Origin: an uncultured Bacteroidota bacterium
GTDB taxonomy: Bacteria > Bacteroidota > Bacteroidia > Flavobacteriales > Flavobacteriaceae
Assembly (NCBI GenBank): GCA_902613595.1
Contig: CACMHY010000001.1
Location: 558,001-622,000, forward strand
Length of the DNA: 64,000 nucleotides
Reading direction: 5' to 3'
In this document: positions 46,050 to 55,581 of the stretch, piece after piece
How positions within the stretch are numbered: the first letter of the stretch is position 1
Layout: each line of letters opens with the position of its first letter
Program-made: the position numbers and the translations under genes
Notes under the pieces: generated by a model
What the model saw: the letters and a program-made list of their open reading frames with translations, nothing else
Databases searched by the model: none
Told to the model about the DNA's origin: nothing

Positions 46050-47390
46050 CTACATTAGTTCTTTTCGAATTGCCTTATTAAGAAAGTAGATTGTAACTAT
46101 AGTTGCGAGTAAGTCTGCTATTGGAAAAGCAAGCCAAACTCCAAATACACCATAAAATAAGGGTAGAGAATAAAGTAGTGGTATAAAGAAAAACCCTTGG
46201 CGACTCAATGTAAGTAATAGAGCAGGTTTTGCTTTTCCAATAGCTTGAAAATAAGCCGAACCAATTAGTTGAATACCTACAATCGGCAATGCCATAAAAA
46301 CATATCTCAATGCAATTGGAGTCTGTTGTGATACATCTAAATTATCGGAAAAAACTTCAGGTATTGATTCAGAAAAAAATATAATTAGAATTAAAACAAA
46401 TGTAGCCAAAATACTAGCATATTTTATTGAAGTTTTAATTGATGCGCGAACACGTTCCCAATTTTTAGCACCATAGTTATATCCTGCAATTGGAAGAAAT
46501 CCTTGTGTAATTCCAAAAATTGGGAAAGAGGCGAACATTAGCATTCTACTTATAATTGCATATACTGTAATAGCAGATTCACCTCCAAGAACAAAAAGTA
46601 TATTATTTACTAATAAAACGGTAACGCTAACCATGGCCTGTCTAATTAAAGTAACTGATCCCAGGGAGGAGATCTCAGTAACCAAATTCAACTTTAATTT
46701 GAAACAATTTAGTTTTACTTTTAAAATAGATTTTTTAGAAATAAAAAAATACATAATGTACAATGCACAAACACCGTATGATATTGTAGTGGCCCATGCT
46801 GCTCCCGTCATACCCCAATCAAAAATCTTAATAAAGACATAGTCAAGTGTGAGATTTGATATTGAAGGTAAAAGCATTGCATACATTGCATTTTTTGGTT
46901 TACCCTCAGCCCTTATTGTATTATTAGCCATCATACAAAAAGCCAAAACAGGAACTCCATACATAACAACAACATAATAAGTTTTTGCTAGAGTAAATAA
47001 TGTGCCTTTTCCTCCAAAAAGAGGAATAATTTGGTTTGTATATAGCAAACCAAAAATCACAAGTAAAATTGTAAGAATTAAAGTTAAAGCAATTTGATTA
47101 CCAAAAGTTTGTTCAGCTTTTGTAATATTATTTTCTCCTAGACTTCTAGAAATAATTGAACCTCCTCCAACTCCAATTGACATTCCTAGTGCTGCTATAA
47201 AAAAAGAAACCGGCAAAACTACATTTATAGCAGCTATAGCTTCTGAACCTATCCATCTGCCAACAAAAACTGTATCAATCAGAATATTTAATGACATAAC
47301 CAAAATTCCAATTGAGGCTGGAATTGACTGCTGAATCAAAAGTTTAGATATTGGAAGAGATCCTAATGGTTCTTTATTGACTCCTTTCAT
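46050..47390 (-). CDS. MATE-family efflux transporter
   Basis: A 446-residue protein with twelve predicted membrane segments, of the MATE family that exports organic compounds by cation exchange. The two halves show the repeated family pattern: LIDTVFVGRWIGSEAIAAINVV in the first half, and PIFGITQGFLPIAGYNYGAKNW in the second. Its start overlaps the hemH stop by four bases (ATGA), so the two are translationally coupled. That pairing suggests it might export a porphyrin or related compound, but this is inference. Confidence 0.92.
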   Translation of the reverse strand: MKGVNKEPLGSLPISKLLIQQSIPASIGILVMSLNILIDTVFVGRWIGSEAIAAINVVLPVSFFIAALGMSIGVGGGSIISRSLGENNITKAEQTFGNQIALTLILTILLVIFGLLYTNQIIPLFGGKGTLFTLAKTYYVVVMYGVPVLAFCMMANNTIRAEGKPKNAMYAMLLPSISNLTLDYVFIKIFDWGMTGAAWATTISYGVCALYIMYFFISKKSILKVKLNCFKLKLNLVTEISSLGSVTLIRQAMVSVTVLLVNNILFVLGGESAITVYAIISRMLMFASFPIFGITQGFLPIAGYNYGAKNWERVRASIKTSIKYASILATFVLILIIFFSESIPEVFSDNLDVSQQTPIALRYVFMALPIVGIQLIGSAYFQAIGKAKPALLLTLSRQGFFFIPLLYSLPLFYGVFGVWLAFPIADLLATIVTIYFLNKAIRKELM

Positions 47391-48418
47391 TTTTCAACCT
47401 TCAAGTGGGCCCACTCATCGATCCAACGGCTAAGCACATTTACCCATTCTTCTCTATCATTAATACATGGTATTACATGTAATTTTTTACCCCCATTATC
47501 TTCAAAATCTTCAGCTGCTTCCATCCCAATTTCTTCTAAAGTTTCTAAGCAATCTGAAACAAAGGCAGGAGTTGCAATCGCTAATTCTTTAACTCCGGAT
47601 TTTGCAAATTTTTCAACAGTCTTATCAGTGTAGGGTTTTAACCATTTGCCTAAAATCGAAACACGAGATTGAAAACTAGTCGAATAACTGCCTTTTTTGA
47701 GACCTAATAATTCAGCAACTTTTGTTGAAGTAACTTCACATTGATGCCTATAACAGTATTTATGTGCTGGTGATTCCTCAAAGCAACATCTACCGTTCAT
47801 TTTACAATGTGTTCCGGTAACGTCAGATTTTCTAATATGTCTATTTGGTACACCATGATAAGAAAATAATAAATGATCCCAATTCTTTCCTTGGAGTGCC
47901 TCTTGAATTGAGTTACCTAAAACCTTTATGTAGTCTGGATGATTATAAAAAGGGGGCAGTGAGGTGAGTTCTAAATCAGGGAAAAATTCATTTTGTATTT
48001 GTTCCGCTAAGACTAATATTGTTTCGGTAGTTGCCATTGCAAACTGAGGATAGAGTGGAATAATTAGAATGTGTTTAACACCCTTGTTTACTAAGATCTC
48101 CATAGCCTTTTTGATTGGAGGGTTTCCATATCGCATCGCAAGAGTCACAGGTACTGATACTTTACTTTGAACTTTATCCATTAGTCTTTTAGAAAGTACA
48201 ATCAAAGGAGACCCTTCTTTCCACCAAATTTTCTTGTATGCTTCAGCTGATTTTTTTGGACGGGTTTTTAATATTATTCCTTTTACTAAAAAACTTCTAA
48301 ACCATTTGGGCAAATCTATTACCCTTTCATCCATCAAAAACTCATCTAAATAATTCCTTACATCATCTGTCTCTGTACTATCCGGCGAACCCAGATTGAC
48401 AAGTAAAACTCCTTTCAT
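47387..48418 (-). CDS. hemH: Ferrochelatase
   Basis: Inserts iron into the porphyrin ring in the last step of heme synthesis. The 343-residue protein starts MKGVLLVNLGSPDS, the standard N-terminus. The catalytic His region is LLFSYHGVPNRHIRKSD. A Cys-rich stretch (HCKMNGRCC, YCYRHQCE, about residues 196-222) corresponds to the insertion seen in Bacteroidota ferrochelatases. FVSDCLETLEEI marks the C-terminal active-site region. The ATG at 48418 is preferred to an in-frame TTG six bases upstream. It is seven to thirteen bases from the AraC-type gene and overlaps the MATE gene. Confidence 0.95.
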   Translation of the reverse strand: MKGVLLVNLGSPDSTETDDVRNYLDEFLMDERVIDLPKWFRSFLVKGIILKTRPKKSAEAYKKIWWKEGSPLIVLSKRLMDKVQSKVSVPVTLAMRYGNPPIKKAMEILVNKGVKHILIIPLYPQFAMATTETILVLAEQIQNEFFPDLELTSLPPFYNHPDYIKVLGNSIQEALQGKNWDHLLFSYHGVPNRHIRKSDVTGTHCKMNGRCCFEESPAHKYCYRHQCEVTSTKVAELLGLKKGSYSTSFQSRVSILGKWLKPYTDKTVEKFAKSGVKELAIATPAFVSDCLETLEEIGMEAAEDFEDNGGKKLHVIPCINDREEWVNVLSRWIDEWAHLKVEK

Positions 48419-48431
48419 TTTCAATTTTTTG

Positions 48432-49310
48432 CTAAGATACTGAACCCAAATATTTCTTTGGTGTTGTTCCGTACTTCTTTTTAAAAGCGTTAATAAAATG
48501 ACTTGAAGTGCTGTATCCTAGTTTTAAGCCCACCTCATTAACATTATATTTTTGTGATTCAAGCATTTTTCTTGCCTCATCCATTTTATGATCTAACAAA
48601 TATGCATAAACAGTATCACCATAAATTTGTTTAAATCCATCTTTAAGTTTTTTTAGTGAAAGTCCAATTTCTCTTGCTAATTCTTCAAGTGAGGGTGGAT
48701 CAATCATTCGTTTTAAAATGATGTCTTTTGCTGCTCTAATTTTTTGAACGTTCTGCTCATCAATTAAAAAAGGACATTTTTCAGTTGATGGATCCTCATT
48801 TTTATTGAAATAAAGACTTAGAAGTTCATATACTTTCCCTTTAATATAGAGCGATCTGATGCTATCATGAATTTTTAATTGCAATATTTGACTTAAAACA
48901 ACAGCTATGGATGAAGTAAATAATTGATTATCATAATATTTTTTTGTTCTATTTTCTAGACTCAAAAAAGATATATGGTCTGCATCAGAGGAAAATAAAG
49001 AATGGAATTTCGAAATTGAAATTAAAATACTTACCATCCATGTGTCTGGTGACAATTCTACATCAATAGGTAACGGTTTTTGTGGATTGTATAGAAGCAT
49101 TGAGTGTTCTTCTAGCACCTGAAATGAGTAGTTTCCATCGTTAAAGCTAAAGTTTGTTTGACCCTTCAAGCAAAAATGGAATTGAATAACATCTTGATCT
49201 ACAGGATATTTCTCTCTTATAATTCTTTCAGTATCATTTTTGAATCGCAAAACATAAAACCCAGATTCAATCTCAGTGTTATAGGAAGAACTTATACCGT
49301 TATTTTTCAT
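48432..49310 (-). CDS. AraC-family transcriptional regulator
   Basis: A 292-residue regulator with an N-terminal ligand-type domain (about 1-190) and the AraC double helix-turn-helix at the C-terminus. The first recognition helix region is LAREIGLSLKKLKDGFKQIYG, the second is NVNEVGLKLGYSTSSHFINAFKKKYGTTP. It is the gene between hemH and the divergent hemA, sharing a 180-bp upstream region with hemA. Control of heme synthesis, perhaps in response to iron or heme, is inferred from position. On the minus strand, TAGTTTTG at 49365-49358 is a possible -7 box for this gene. Confidence 0.92.
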   Translation of the reverse strand: MKNNGISSSYNTEIESGFYVLRFKNDTERIIREKYPVDQDVIQFHFCLKGQTNFSFNDGNYSFQVLEEHSMLLYNPQKPLPIDVELSPDTWMVSILISISKFHSLFSSDADHISFLSLENRTKKYYDNQLFTSSIAVVLSQILQLKIHDSIRSLYIKGKVYELLSLYFNKNEDPSTEKCPFLIDEQNVQKIRAAKDIILKRMIDPPSLEELAREIGLSLKKLKDGFKQIYGDTVYAYLLDHKMDEARKMLESQKYNVNEVGLKLGYSTSSHFINAFKKKYGTTPKKYLGSVS

Positions 49311-49457
49311 ATCTATTAATAAATTAGAATTGTATCAATTGATTAAATAATTTCCTTCAAAACTATAGCATTAATTTGATTTTTGCGTTTTTTTATTTTA
49401 AAACTTTATCAGATATTTAAAAACTTTTTAGCGTTACTTTTTTTAATTAATGTGTCT

Positions 49458-49465
49458 TAAATTTG
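49458..49465 (+). promoter_or_regulatory. Candidate -7 box of the hemA operon
   Basis: TAAATTTG matches TAnnTTTG and ends 25 bases before the hemA ATG. The -33 region holds GTTAC at 49433-49437, a weak match to TTG, at about 20 bases. The shared 180-bp region (49311-49490) is where the AraC-type protein would be expected to bind, though I see no clear repeat there. Confidence 0.35.
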
Positions 49466-49490
49466 TAATGGATTTAGATAGAATTGAATA

Positions 49491-50720
49491 ATGGAGACGC
49501 ATCATCTTTTTGTGGTTGGGGTAAGTTATAAGACCGCAAATATTGATCTTAGAGGTAAATTTAGTCTTAATGACACCCAACATCATGCCTTATTCTTAGA
49601 AGCTCAAAAACAAAAAATCAAGGACTTGATTGTTGTTAATACATGCAATCGTACTGAATTATATGCTTGGGTGCCTAATTCTGAAATTCTGGTAAACCTA
49701 CTTTGTAATCATAGTAATGGAGATAGAGAGTTTTTTGAACAAATTGGTTATACACTTCAAGGGGAGGAAGGGATAAATCATGTTTTCCGTGTAGGAACTG
49801 GATTAGAGAGCCAGATAGTTGGTGATTTTGAAATTATTGGACAAATAAAGCAAAGTTTTTTTCGTTCAAAAAAAATGGGACTAGCCGAGGGCTATTTGGA
49901 GCATTTTATAAACGCTGTTATAAATGCTAGCAAAAGAATAAAAACTGAAACAAAAATTTCAAGTGGTGCAACCTCTGTAGCATTTGCCTCAGTCCAATAT
50001 ATTCTTAAAAATACTCAGAACATATCAAAAAAAAATATTCTCCTTTTTGGTACAGGTAAAATAGGTGCTAACACATGTAAAAATCTTGTAAAACATACAC
50101 AAAATGACCAAATCACACTGATCAATAGAACCCAGTCTCGAGCAGATAAAATTGCTAGTAAATTTCCTGTTGTTGTTAAACCTTTTTCGGAACTAACCTC
50201 TTGTATTCATAAAGCAGATATCCTTATAGTAGCAACAGGAGCACAGAACTCAACAATTTCTAAAGAATTAATCCATAACAATAAGCCTTTACTTATTCTT
50301 GATCTTTCAATTCCTAGAAATGTAGATACAGAAATTAATGAAATTGAAAATGTTAAAGTGATTCATTTAGACGAGCTCTCCCAAATTACCGATGCTACCT
50401 TTGAAATAAGAAAAAAACATATTCCCAAAGCTGAGGTAATATTAAAAGAAACCAAAAATGAATTTCTAAACTGGCTTAAGCACAGAAAATATATACCTGC
50501 ACTCAATGCCTTTAAAGAGAAAATAACTTCTTCAGAAAAAAAAGACAATGAATTAAAGGTTTATCTGAATAACTGTTTTGGTTTTCAAAGGAAACAGAGA
50601 ATTGCACAAAAAATTACAGGACAAATTGCCGCCTATATTAGGGAAAACCCAAACCAAGCTGAGGAGACTATAGATTTAATTACAGATGTTTTTGAGCTCA
50701 ATTCAGAAAAGATTGATTGA
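49491..50720 (+). CDS. hemA: Glutamyl-tRNA reductase
   Basis: First committed enzyme of C5 heme synthesis; reduces glutamyl-tRNA to glutamate-1-semialdehyde with NADPH. The 409 residues include the catalytic Cys in VVNTCNRTELYAW, the conserved GLESQIVGDFEIIGQIKQ and the NADPH-binding motif LLFGTGKIGANTCKNL. The C-terminal dimerisation helix ends the protein. It starts the plus-strand heme operon and its stop overlaps the hemC start by one base. Confidence 0.96.
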   Translation: METHHLFVVGVSYKTANIDLRGKFSLNDTQHHALFLEAQKQKIKDLIVVNTCNRTELYAWVPNSEILVNLLCNHSNGDREFFEQIGYTLQGEEGINHVFRVGTGLESQIVGDFEIIGQIKQSFFRSKKMGLAEGYLEHFINAVINASKRIKTETKISSGATSVAFASVQYILKNTQNISKKNILLFGTGKIGANTCKNLVKHTQNDQITLINRTQSRADKIASKFPVVVKPFSELTSCIHKADILIVATGAQNSTISKELIHNNKPLLILDLSIPRNVDTEINEIENVKVIHLDELSQITDATFEIRKKHIPKAEVILKETKNEFLNWLKHRKYIPALNAFKEKITSSEKKDNELKVYLNNCFGFQRKQRIAQKITGQIAAYIRENPNQAEETIDLITDVFELNSEKID

Positions 50721-51628
50721 TGATCCAAGTTGGAACTCGCAAAAGCACGTTAGCCCTATGGCAGGCAAACCAAGTTAGAGATCATTTAAAAAAAATTGGC
50801 TACGCTTCAAAATTAGTTGCTATTGAAAGTTTAGGGGATAAAAATTTAGTGCAGCCTATCTATTCTATGGGGATTAAAGGTGTTTTTACAAAGTCCTTAG
50901 ATATTGCCCTTCTAAACAACAAAATAGATATCGCTATCCACAGCTTAAAAGATGTGCCTACATTACTTCCAAAAGGGATTGAAATTTCTGCTTATTTAAA
51001 AAGAGATAATCCTTATGACATAGTCGTGCATAACCCAAAATTTATTGATTGGGATGTATGCGATACAATAGGAACTGGAAGTTTAAGACGAAGAGCTCAA
51101 TGGATGAGAAAGTTCCCAAAACACAAAACGGAGAATTTGAGAGGAAATGTCCAAACAAGGTTAAATAAATTAAATAAATCCAAATGGGGCGGTGCTATTT
51201 TTGCAAAAGTTGGACTACAACGTTTAAATCTGCTAAATGAAAATAGTTACTCCGTTTTAGAATGGATGATACCGGCTCCAGGGCAAGGTATTATTGGGAT
51301 AGCTAGTATGAAAAAAAATGAAAAAATTGCTAGTATCATTAAAGAGCTAAATTGTGAAGAGACAATGCTGTGTGCTGAGATTGAAAGAAATTTTCTTAGA
51401 ACTATTCAGGCAGGTTGTTCAGCTCCAGTTGGGGCTTATGCATATATTAAAAACAAAAAAATACATTTTAAAACTGGCATTTTCTCTATAGAGGGTAAAG
51501 AGGCTATCTTTAATGAAGTTGAAATTCCTTTAGTTAAAGCTAAGGGCCTTGGAGAAAAATTAGCCTTTCAGGTCTTGAAAAAAGGAGGCTCAAAATTGAT
51601 GGAAAAAATTAAAAATCAAATGAGATGA
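50720..51628 (+). CDS. hemC: Hydroxymethylbilane synthase (porphobilinogen deaminase)
   Basis: Joins four porphobilinogens into hydroxymethylbilane. The 302-residue protein begins IQVGTRKSTLALWQANQV and has the substrate-binding HSLKDVPTLLP and GTGSLRRRAQW motifs. The dipyrromethane cofactor Cys is in TIQAGCSAPVGAY. The ATG at 50720 overlaps the hemA stop by one base. It overlaps hemD by four bases, indicating coupled translation. Confidence 0.96.
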   Translation: MIQVGTRKSTLALWQANQVRDHLKKIGYASKLVAIESLGDKNLVQPIYSMGIKGVFTKSLDIALLNNKIDIAIHSLKDVPTLLPKGIEISAYLKRDNPYDIVVHNPKFIDWDVCDTIGTGSLRRRAQWMRKFPKHKTENLRGNVQTRLNKLNKSKWGGAIFAKVGLQRLNLLNENSYSVLEWMIPAPGQGIIGIASMKKNEKIASIIKELNCEETMLCAEIERNFLRTIQAGCSAPVGAYAYIKNKKIHFKTGIFSIEGKEAIFNEVEIPLVKAKGLGEKLAFQVLKKGGSKLMEKIKNQMR

Positions 51629-52302
51629 GACTTCTCTCTACAAAGACACTAAGTCCTAGTATTAAGGATCATTTAGCAAAGATTGGAACTTCAATAGTAG
51701 AATATCCACTTATTAAGATACAACCGTTGTATCTAACCAATCAAAAAATTCAGCCTATGCTTATTTTTACAAGTCAAAACGCTGTTAGACTAGTCAATAA
51801 AAACAATACTTTAAAAAATAAGATCGCCGGTAAAAAGTCATTTTGTGTTGGTGAAAAAACACGAGAGCTATTAAAAAAATTTGGTTTCAAAGTTATTGAA
51901 ATGAAAGAAAATGCTAATGAGTTGGCCCATTTTCTAGTTGAAAAATATAATAAAAATTCATTCTCTTTTTTTTGCGGTAGAAAAAGGAGATCTGAAATTG
52001 AGTCATTGCTTAAGAAAAATAGTATGACCATTGAAATTCATGAGCTCTACGATACATTATTTATAAATAAAAAATTTAAGAATCCTTATGATGGAATAAT
52101 TTTTTTCAGCCCTTCAGCAGTTTTAAGTTTTTTTGAAAACAACAAATGGCCAAAAGATTCTCACGGTTTTTGTATTGGGAAAAGTACTGCAGAAACTTTA
52201 AAAAAGTATACCACTAATTATAGCGAGGCAAAACATCCAAACGAAGATCAATTATTAAAGACAATAATTAATTATTTCTCTAAGCACTATGTTAAAAAAT
52301 AA
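51625..52302 (+). CDS. hemD: Uroporphyrinogen-III synthase
   Basis: Closes hydroxymethylbilane to uroporphyrinogen III. The 225-residue protein belongs to a highly variable family, so assignment rests on weak motifs ([45 protein letters not shown]) plus position between hemC and hemE. It overlaps hemC by four bases and hemE by fourteen. Confidence 0.9.
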   Translation: MRLLSTKTLSPSIKDHLAKIGTSIVEYPLIKIQPLYLTNQKIQPMLIFTSQNAVRLVNKNNTLKNKIAGKKSFCVGEKTRELLKKFGFKVIEMKENANELAHFLVEKYNKNSFSFFCGRKRRSEIESLLKKNSMTIEIHELYDTLFINKKFKNPYDGIIFFSPSAVLSFFENNKWPKDSHGFCIGKSTAETLKKYTTNYSEAKHPNEDQLLKTIINYFSKHYVKK

Positions 52303-53311
52303 TCTATTTCTAAAAGCACTTAATGGTGAAACAGTCACTCGCCCTCCTGTCTGGATGATGCGGCAAGCTGGACGTTATCTTCCAGATTTCATGGCTCTCA
52401 AGAAAAAGTATGACTTTTTTACCCGCTGCCAGACACCTGAATTAGCAACTAAAATTACCCTTATGCCAATCGATCAAATTGGTCCAGATGCTGCTATATT
52501 ATTTAGTGATATTTTAGTGGTTCTTCAGGCAATGCAATTGGAAGTTGAAATGAAAGATAACATAGGTCCGTGGATACCTAATCCAGTAAGATCAAAAATA
52601 GATTTGGATAAATTAATAATTCCTGATATCGAAGAGCATCTTGGTTATGTAATGGATGCAATCAAACTAACACAAAATGAATTAAACGAAAGAGTCCCAT
52701 TGATTGGATTTGCAGGTTCTCCTTGGACCTTACTATGTTATGCCGTTCAAGGTCAAGGATCAAAAACTTTTGATAAAGCAAAAGCATTTTGCTTTAGTAA
52801 GCCTAAACTTGCCCATGATTTGCTTCAGAAAATAACAACTACTACCATTTTATATCTCAAACAAAAAATAAATTCTGGGGTAAACGCAATTCAGATTTTC
52901 GATTCGTGGGGAGGTATTCTCTCTCCAGAAGATTATAATATTTTTTCATGGCCTTACATTCAACAAATAATTGATGAGATTAAGAATAAAATTCCAGTCA
53001 TAATTTTTGGCAAAGGATGTTGGTTTGCATTACACGATATGGGAAAATCAGGTGCTTCTGCAGTCGGAGTTGACTGGACTTGTTCGGCAAGGAATGCTCG
53101 ATATCTTTCGGGTGGACAAGTCACTTTACAAGGAAACTTTGATCCCTCGCGACTACTTTCTCCTATTCCAGAAATTACAGAGGCAGTTTATAAAATGATA
53201 AATGAATTTGGTAAAGACCGCTACATAGTTAATCTTGGACATGGAATACTTCCAAATATACCAGTGGATCATGCTAAAGCTTTTGTTGATGCTGTAAAAT
53301 CATATTATTAA
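52289..53311 (+). CDS. hemE: Uroporphyrinogen decarboxylase
   Basis: Removes four carboxyl groups from uroporphyrinogen III to give coproporphyrinogen III. The 340-residue protein carries the family N-terminal signature [17 protein letters not shown]. Also present are [18 protein letters not shown] and [16 protein letters not shown], and the substrate region [13 protein letters not shown]. Length and start are standard. The start lies inside the end of hemD. Confidence 0.96.
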   Translation: MLKNNLFLKALNGETVTRPPVWMMRQAGRYLPDFMALKKKYDFFTRCQTPELATKITLMPIDQIGPDAAILFSDILVVLQAMQLEVEMKDNIGPWIPNPVRSKIDLDKLIIPDIEEHLGYVMDAIKLTQNELNERVPLIGFAGSPWTLLCYAVQGQGSKTFDKAKAFCFSKPKLAHDLLQKITTTTILYLKQKINSGVNAIQIFDSWGGILSPEDYNIFSWPYIQQIIDEIKNKIPVIIFGKGCWFALHDMGKSGASAVGVDWTCSARNARYLSGGQVTLQGNFDPSRLLSPIPEITEAVYKMINEFGKDRYIVNLGHGILPNIPVDHAKAFVDAVKSYY

Positions 53312-53317
53312 AATAGA

Positions 53318-54220
53318 ATGAAAGATCAGTTTTACAATTTTATTAGAGGATTACAGGATAAAATCACAAAAGAGCTTGAGTCTATTGATGGTAAAGCAAA
53401 GTTCAATGAAGATCTATGGGAAAGATCCGAAGGTGGAGGTGGTAGGAGTAGAATAATCGAAAATGGAAACGTAATTGAAAAGGGAGGAGTTAACATTTCA
53501 GCAGTTGACGGTCCTCTCCCTGAGAGTATGCAAAAGTATTTTAATGTTAATGAAGTTGATTTTTTTGCTTGTGGATTAAGTTTAGTGATACATCCTTTTA
53601 ACCCCATGATACCAACTGTTCACGGTAATTGGAGGTATTTTGAAATGTATGATAAAAAAGGAAATATAATCGATCAGTGGTTTGGTGGAGGACAAGACTT
53701 AACACCCTATTACATTTTTGAAGAAGATGTGAAACATTTTCACCAAAGCTGCAAAGATGTTTGTGATCATTTTCATGCTGACTATTATTCAGAATTTAAA
53801 ACAATGTGTGATAATTATTTTTTTAATCATCATCGTAATGAAGCTCGTGGTGTTGGAGGTCTTTTTTTTGACTATCTAAAAAAAGATAAAGACTTTAGTT
53901 TAGAAGATCGTTTTGATTTTGTAACAGCTGTTGGAAAATCTTTTTTAGATGCTTACATGCCAATTTTTAAAAAAAGAATGAAACATCGTTTTACTCAAGC
54001 TCAAAAAAATTGGCAGGAGATAAGGAGAGGTCGCTATGTTGAATTTAATCTTATACATGATAAAGGAACACTTTTTGGTTTAAAAACAAATGGTCGCATT
54101 GAAAGTATTTTAATGAGTCTACCTCCAAAAGTACAATGGCAATATAACCATAAACCTAAAGAAGGAAGTGAAGAAAAAAAACTTTTGGATGTACTTAAAA
54201 AACCAAAAAAATGGGTTTAA
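53318..54220 (+). CDS. hemF: Oxygen-dependent coproporphyrinogen III oxidase
   Basis: Converts coproporphyrinogen III to protoporphyrinogen IX using oxygen. The 300-residue protein has the family blocks GGGGRSRI, VHGNWRYFEMY, WFGGGQDLTPYY, FNHHRNEARGVGGLFFDYL and RRGRYVEFNLIHDKGT. Use of HemF rather than the oxygen-independent HemN in this cluster points to aerobic growth. It follows hemE by six bases. Confidence 0.96.
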   Translation: MKDQFYNFIRGLQDKITKELESIDGKAKFNEDLWERSEGGGGRSRIIENGNVIEKGGVNISAVDGPLPESMQKYFNVNEVDFFACGLSLVIHPFNPMIPTVHGNWRYFEMYDKKGNIIDQWFGGGQDLTPYYIFEEDVKHFHQSCKDVCDHFHADYYSEFKTMCDNYFFNHHRNEARGVGGLFFDYLKKDKDFSLEDRFDFVTAVGKSFLDAYMPIFKKRMKHRFTQAQKNWQEIRRGRYVEFNLIHDKGTLFGLKTNGRIESILMSLPPKVQWQYNHKPKEGSEEKKLLDVLKKPKKWV

Positions 54221-54280
54221 GAAATCATAAAAAAACAATAAATACATTTTTTGTATTTTAATTTATTATCTAAGTTTTCA

Positions 54281-55576
54281 ATGAGTACACTTACAATTTT
54301 ATTTGTTTTACCACTACTAATAATATTCTCATATTTATTTGATGCATTTGCTAAGAAAACTAAATTTCCATCTGTCATCTTACTCATGGCAACTGGTATT
54401 ATTATCCGAATTCTTGTTTCATTCACAGATTATGAAAATTTTTCTTTTTTAGAAAATTTAATTCCAGTCTTAGGTACTTTAGGGTTAATATTAATTGTCC
54501 TAGAAGGAGCCATTGAATTAGAAATAACTGTTGAGAAATTACCGCTAATTCTTAAGGGTTTTTTTGCAGCCTTTATTATTCTTATAGCAAACATATTTGC
54601 CTTGAATCTAATATTCGAATTAGCACTTCAATTGGAACCGGCAAGTGCCATGTTATTTTCTATACCCTTTGCAATTATAAGCAGCGCGGTTGCTATTCCT
54701 TCAGCATCAAGTCTCTTGCAAGTAGAGCGTGAGTTTGTAGTTTATGAATCTACTTTTTCAGATATTTTAGGAATTATGATTTTTAATTATGCTCTTCGCC
54801 AACTCGAATCAAATCAAGCACTTATAGGGGCTGAACCTTTGATCGCACTTGGCCTTCAGATTGTTGGTGTTATATTTATTTCTATTGTTATAACATACAT
54901 ATTATTTCAATTAATGCGCCAAATAAATAGTAAAGTAAAATTCTTTTTAATTCTAGCACTACTCATTTTAGTTTATGCTTTTGGTAAATTATTTCATCTT
55001 CCGGCACTTGTAACTATATTTATTTTTGGTATATTTTTAAGTAATGTTAAGAGTTTACTGCCTAAATTCTTAAAAAGAAATCTTGATCTAGACGCCTCAG
55101 AAAGGGATCTAAATGAATTTCATACCCTTACTGCTGAATCAACTTTTATAGTCCGCACATTTTTCTTTTTGTTTTTTGGATTTTCTATCAAAATAATTGA
55201 CTTTTTAAGTATTACCTCACTATTTTACGGTCTTTTAATAATTATAGTAATGATTTTTATTCGCTATTTATATTTTGCCATAACAAGTTTAAAACTAAAA
55301 CCGAGTCCACTTGCCTATATGTCACCAAGAGGTCTAATTAGTATTCTACTATTTATTCAGTTAAAGGATATAAATTTCATCAATTTAGATCAAAGTATTA
55401 TTGATGAGCGTGTATTACTTGTCGTTATTCTAACTTCAATGATAGTGATGCTTTTAGGAACAATTAAAAAAACTCAACCTATCGAAGAATCTATATTCAA
55501 TGAAGAAGAATCTATTTCAATAGAAATGGATCTGGACCCAAACTATTCAAAACAAGATGATAATGAAAATCAATAA
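54281..55576 (+). CDS. CPA-type sodium/proton antiporter
   Basis: A 431-residue inner-membrane protein with about twelve helices, of the monovalent cation:proton antiporter superfamily. Recognisable stretches are VILLMATGIIIRI, LGLILIVLEGAIELE, and PFAIISSAVAIPSASSLL in the conserved ion-binding region, then SPRGLISILLF near the end. The ATG at 54281 is preferred over an in-frame TTG at 54251. It lies 60 nt after hemF and five bases before hemB, an odd place for an antiporter. An acidic tail follows the last helix. Confidence 0.9.
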   Translation: MSTLTILFVLPLLIIFSYLFDAFAKKTKFPSVILLMATGIIIRILVSFTDYENFSFLENLIPVLGTLGLILIVLEGAIELEITVEKLPLILKGFFAAFIILIANIFALNLIFELALQLEPASAMLFSIPFAIISSAVAIPSASSLLQVEREFVVYESTFSDILGIMIFNYALRQLESNQALIGAEPLIALGLQIVGVIFISIVITYILFQLMRQINSKVKFFLILALLILVYAFGKLFHLPALVTIFIFGIFLSNVKSLLPKFLKRNLDLDASERDLNEFHTLTAESTFIVRTFFFLFFGFSIKIIDFLSITSLFYGLLIIIVMIFIRYLYFAITSLKLKPSPLAYMSPRGLISILLFIQLKDINFINLDQSIIDERVLLVVILTSMIVMLLGTIKKTQPIEESIFNEEESISIEMDLDPNYSKQDDNENQ

Positions 55577-55581
55577 AAAAT

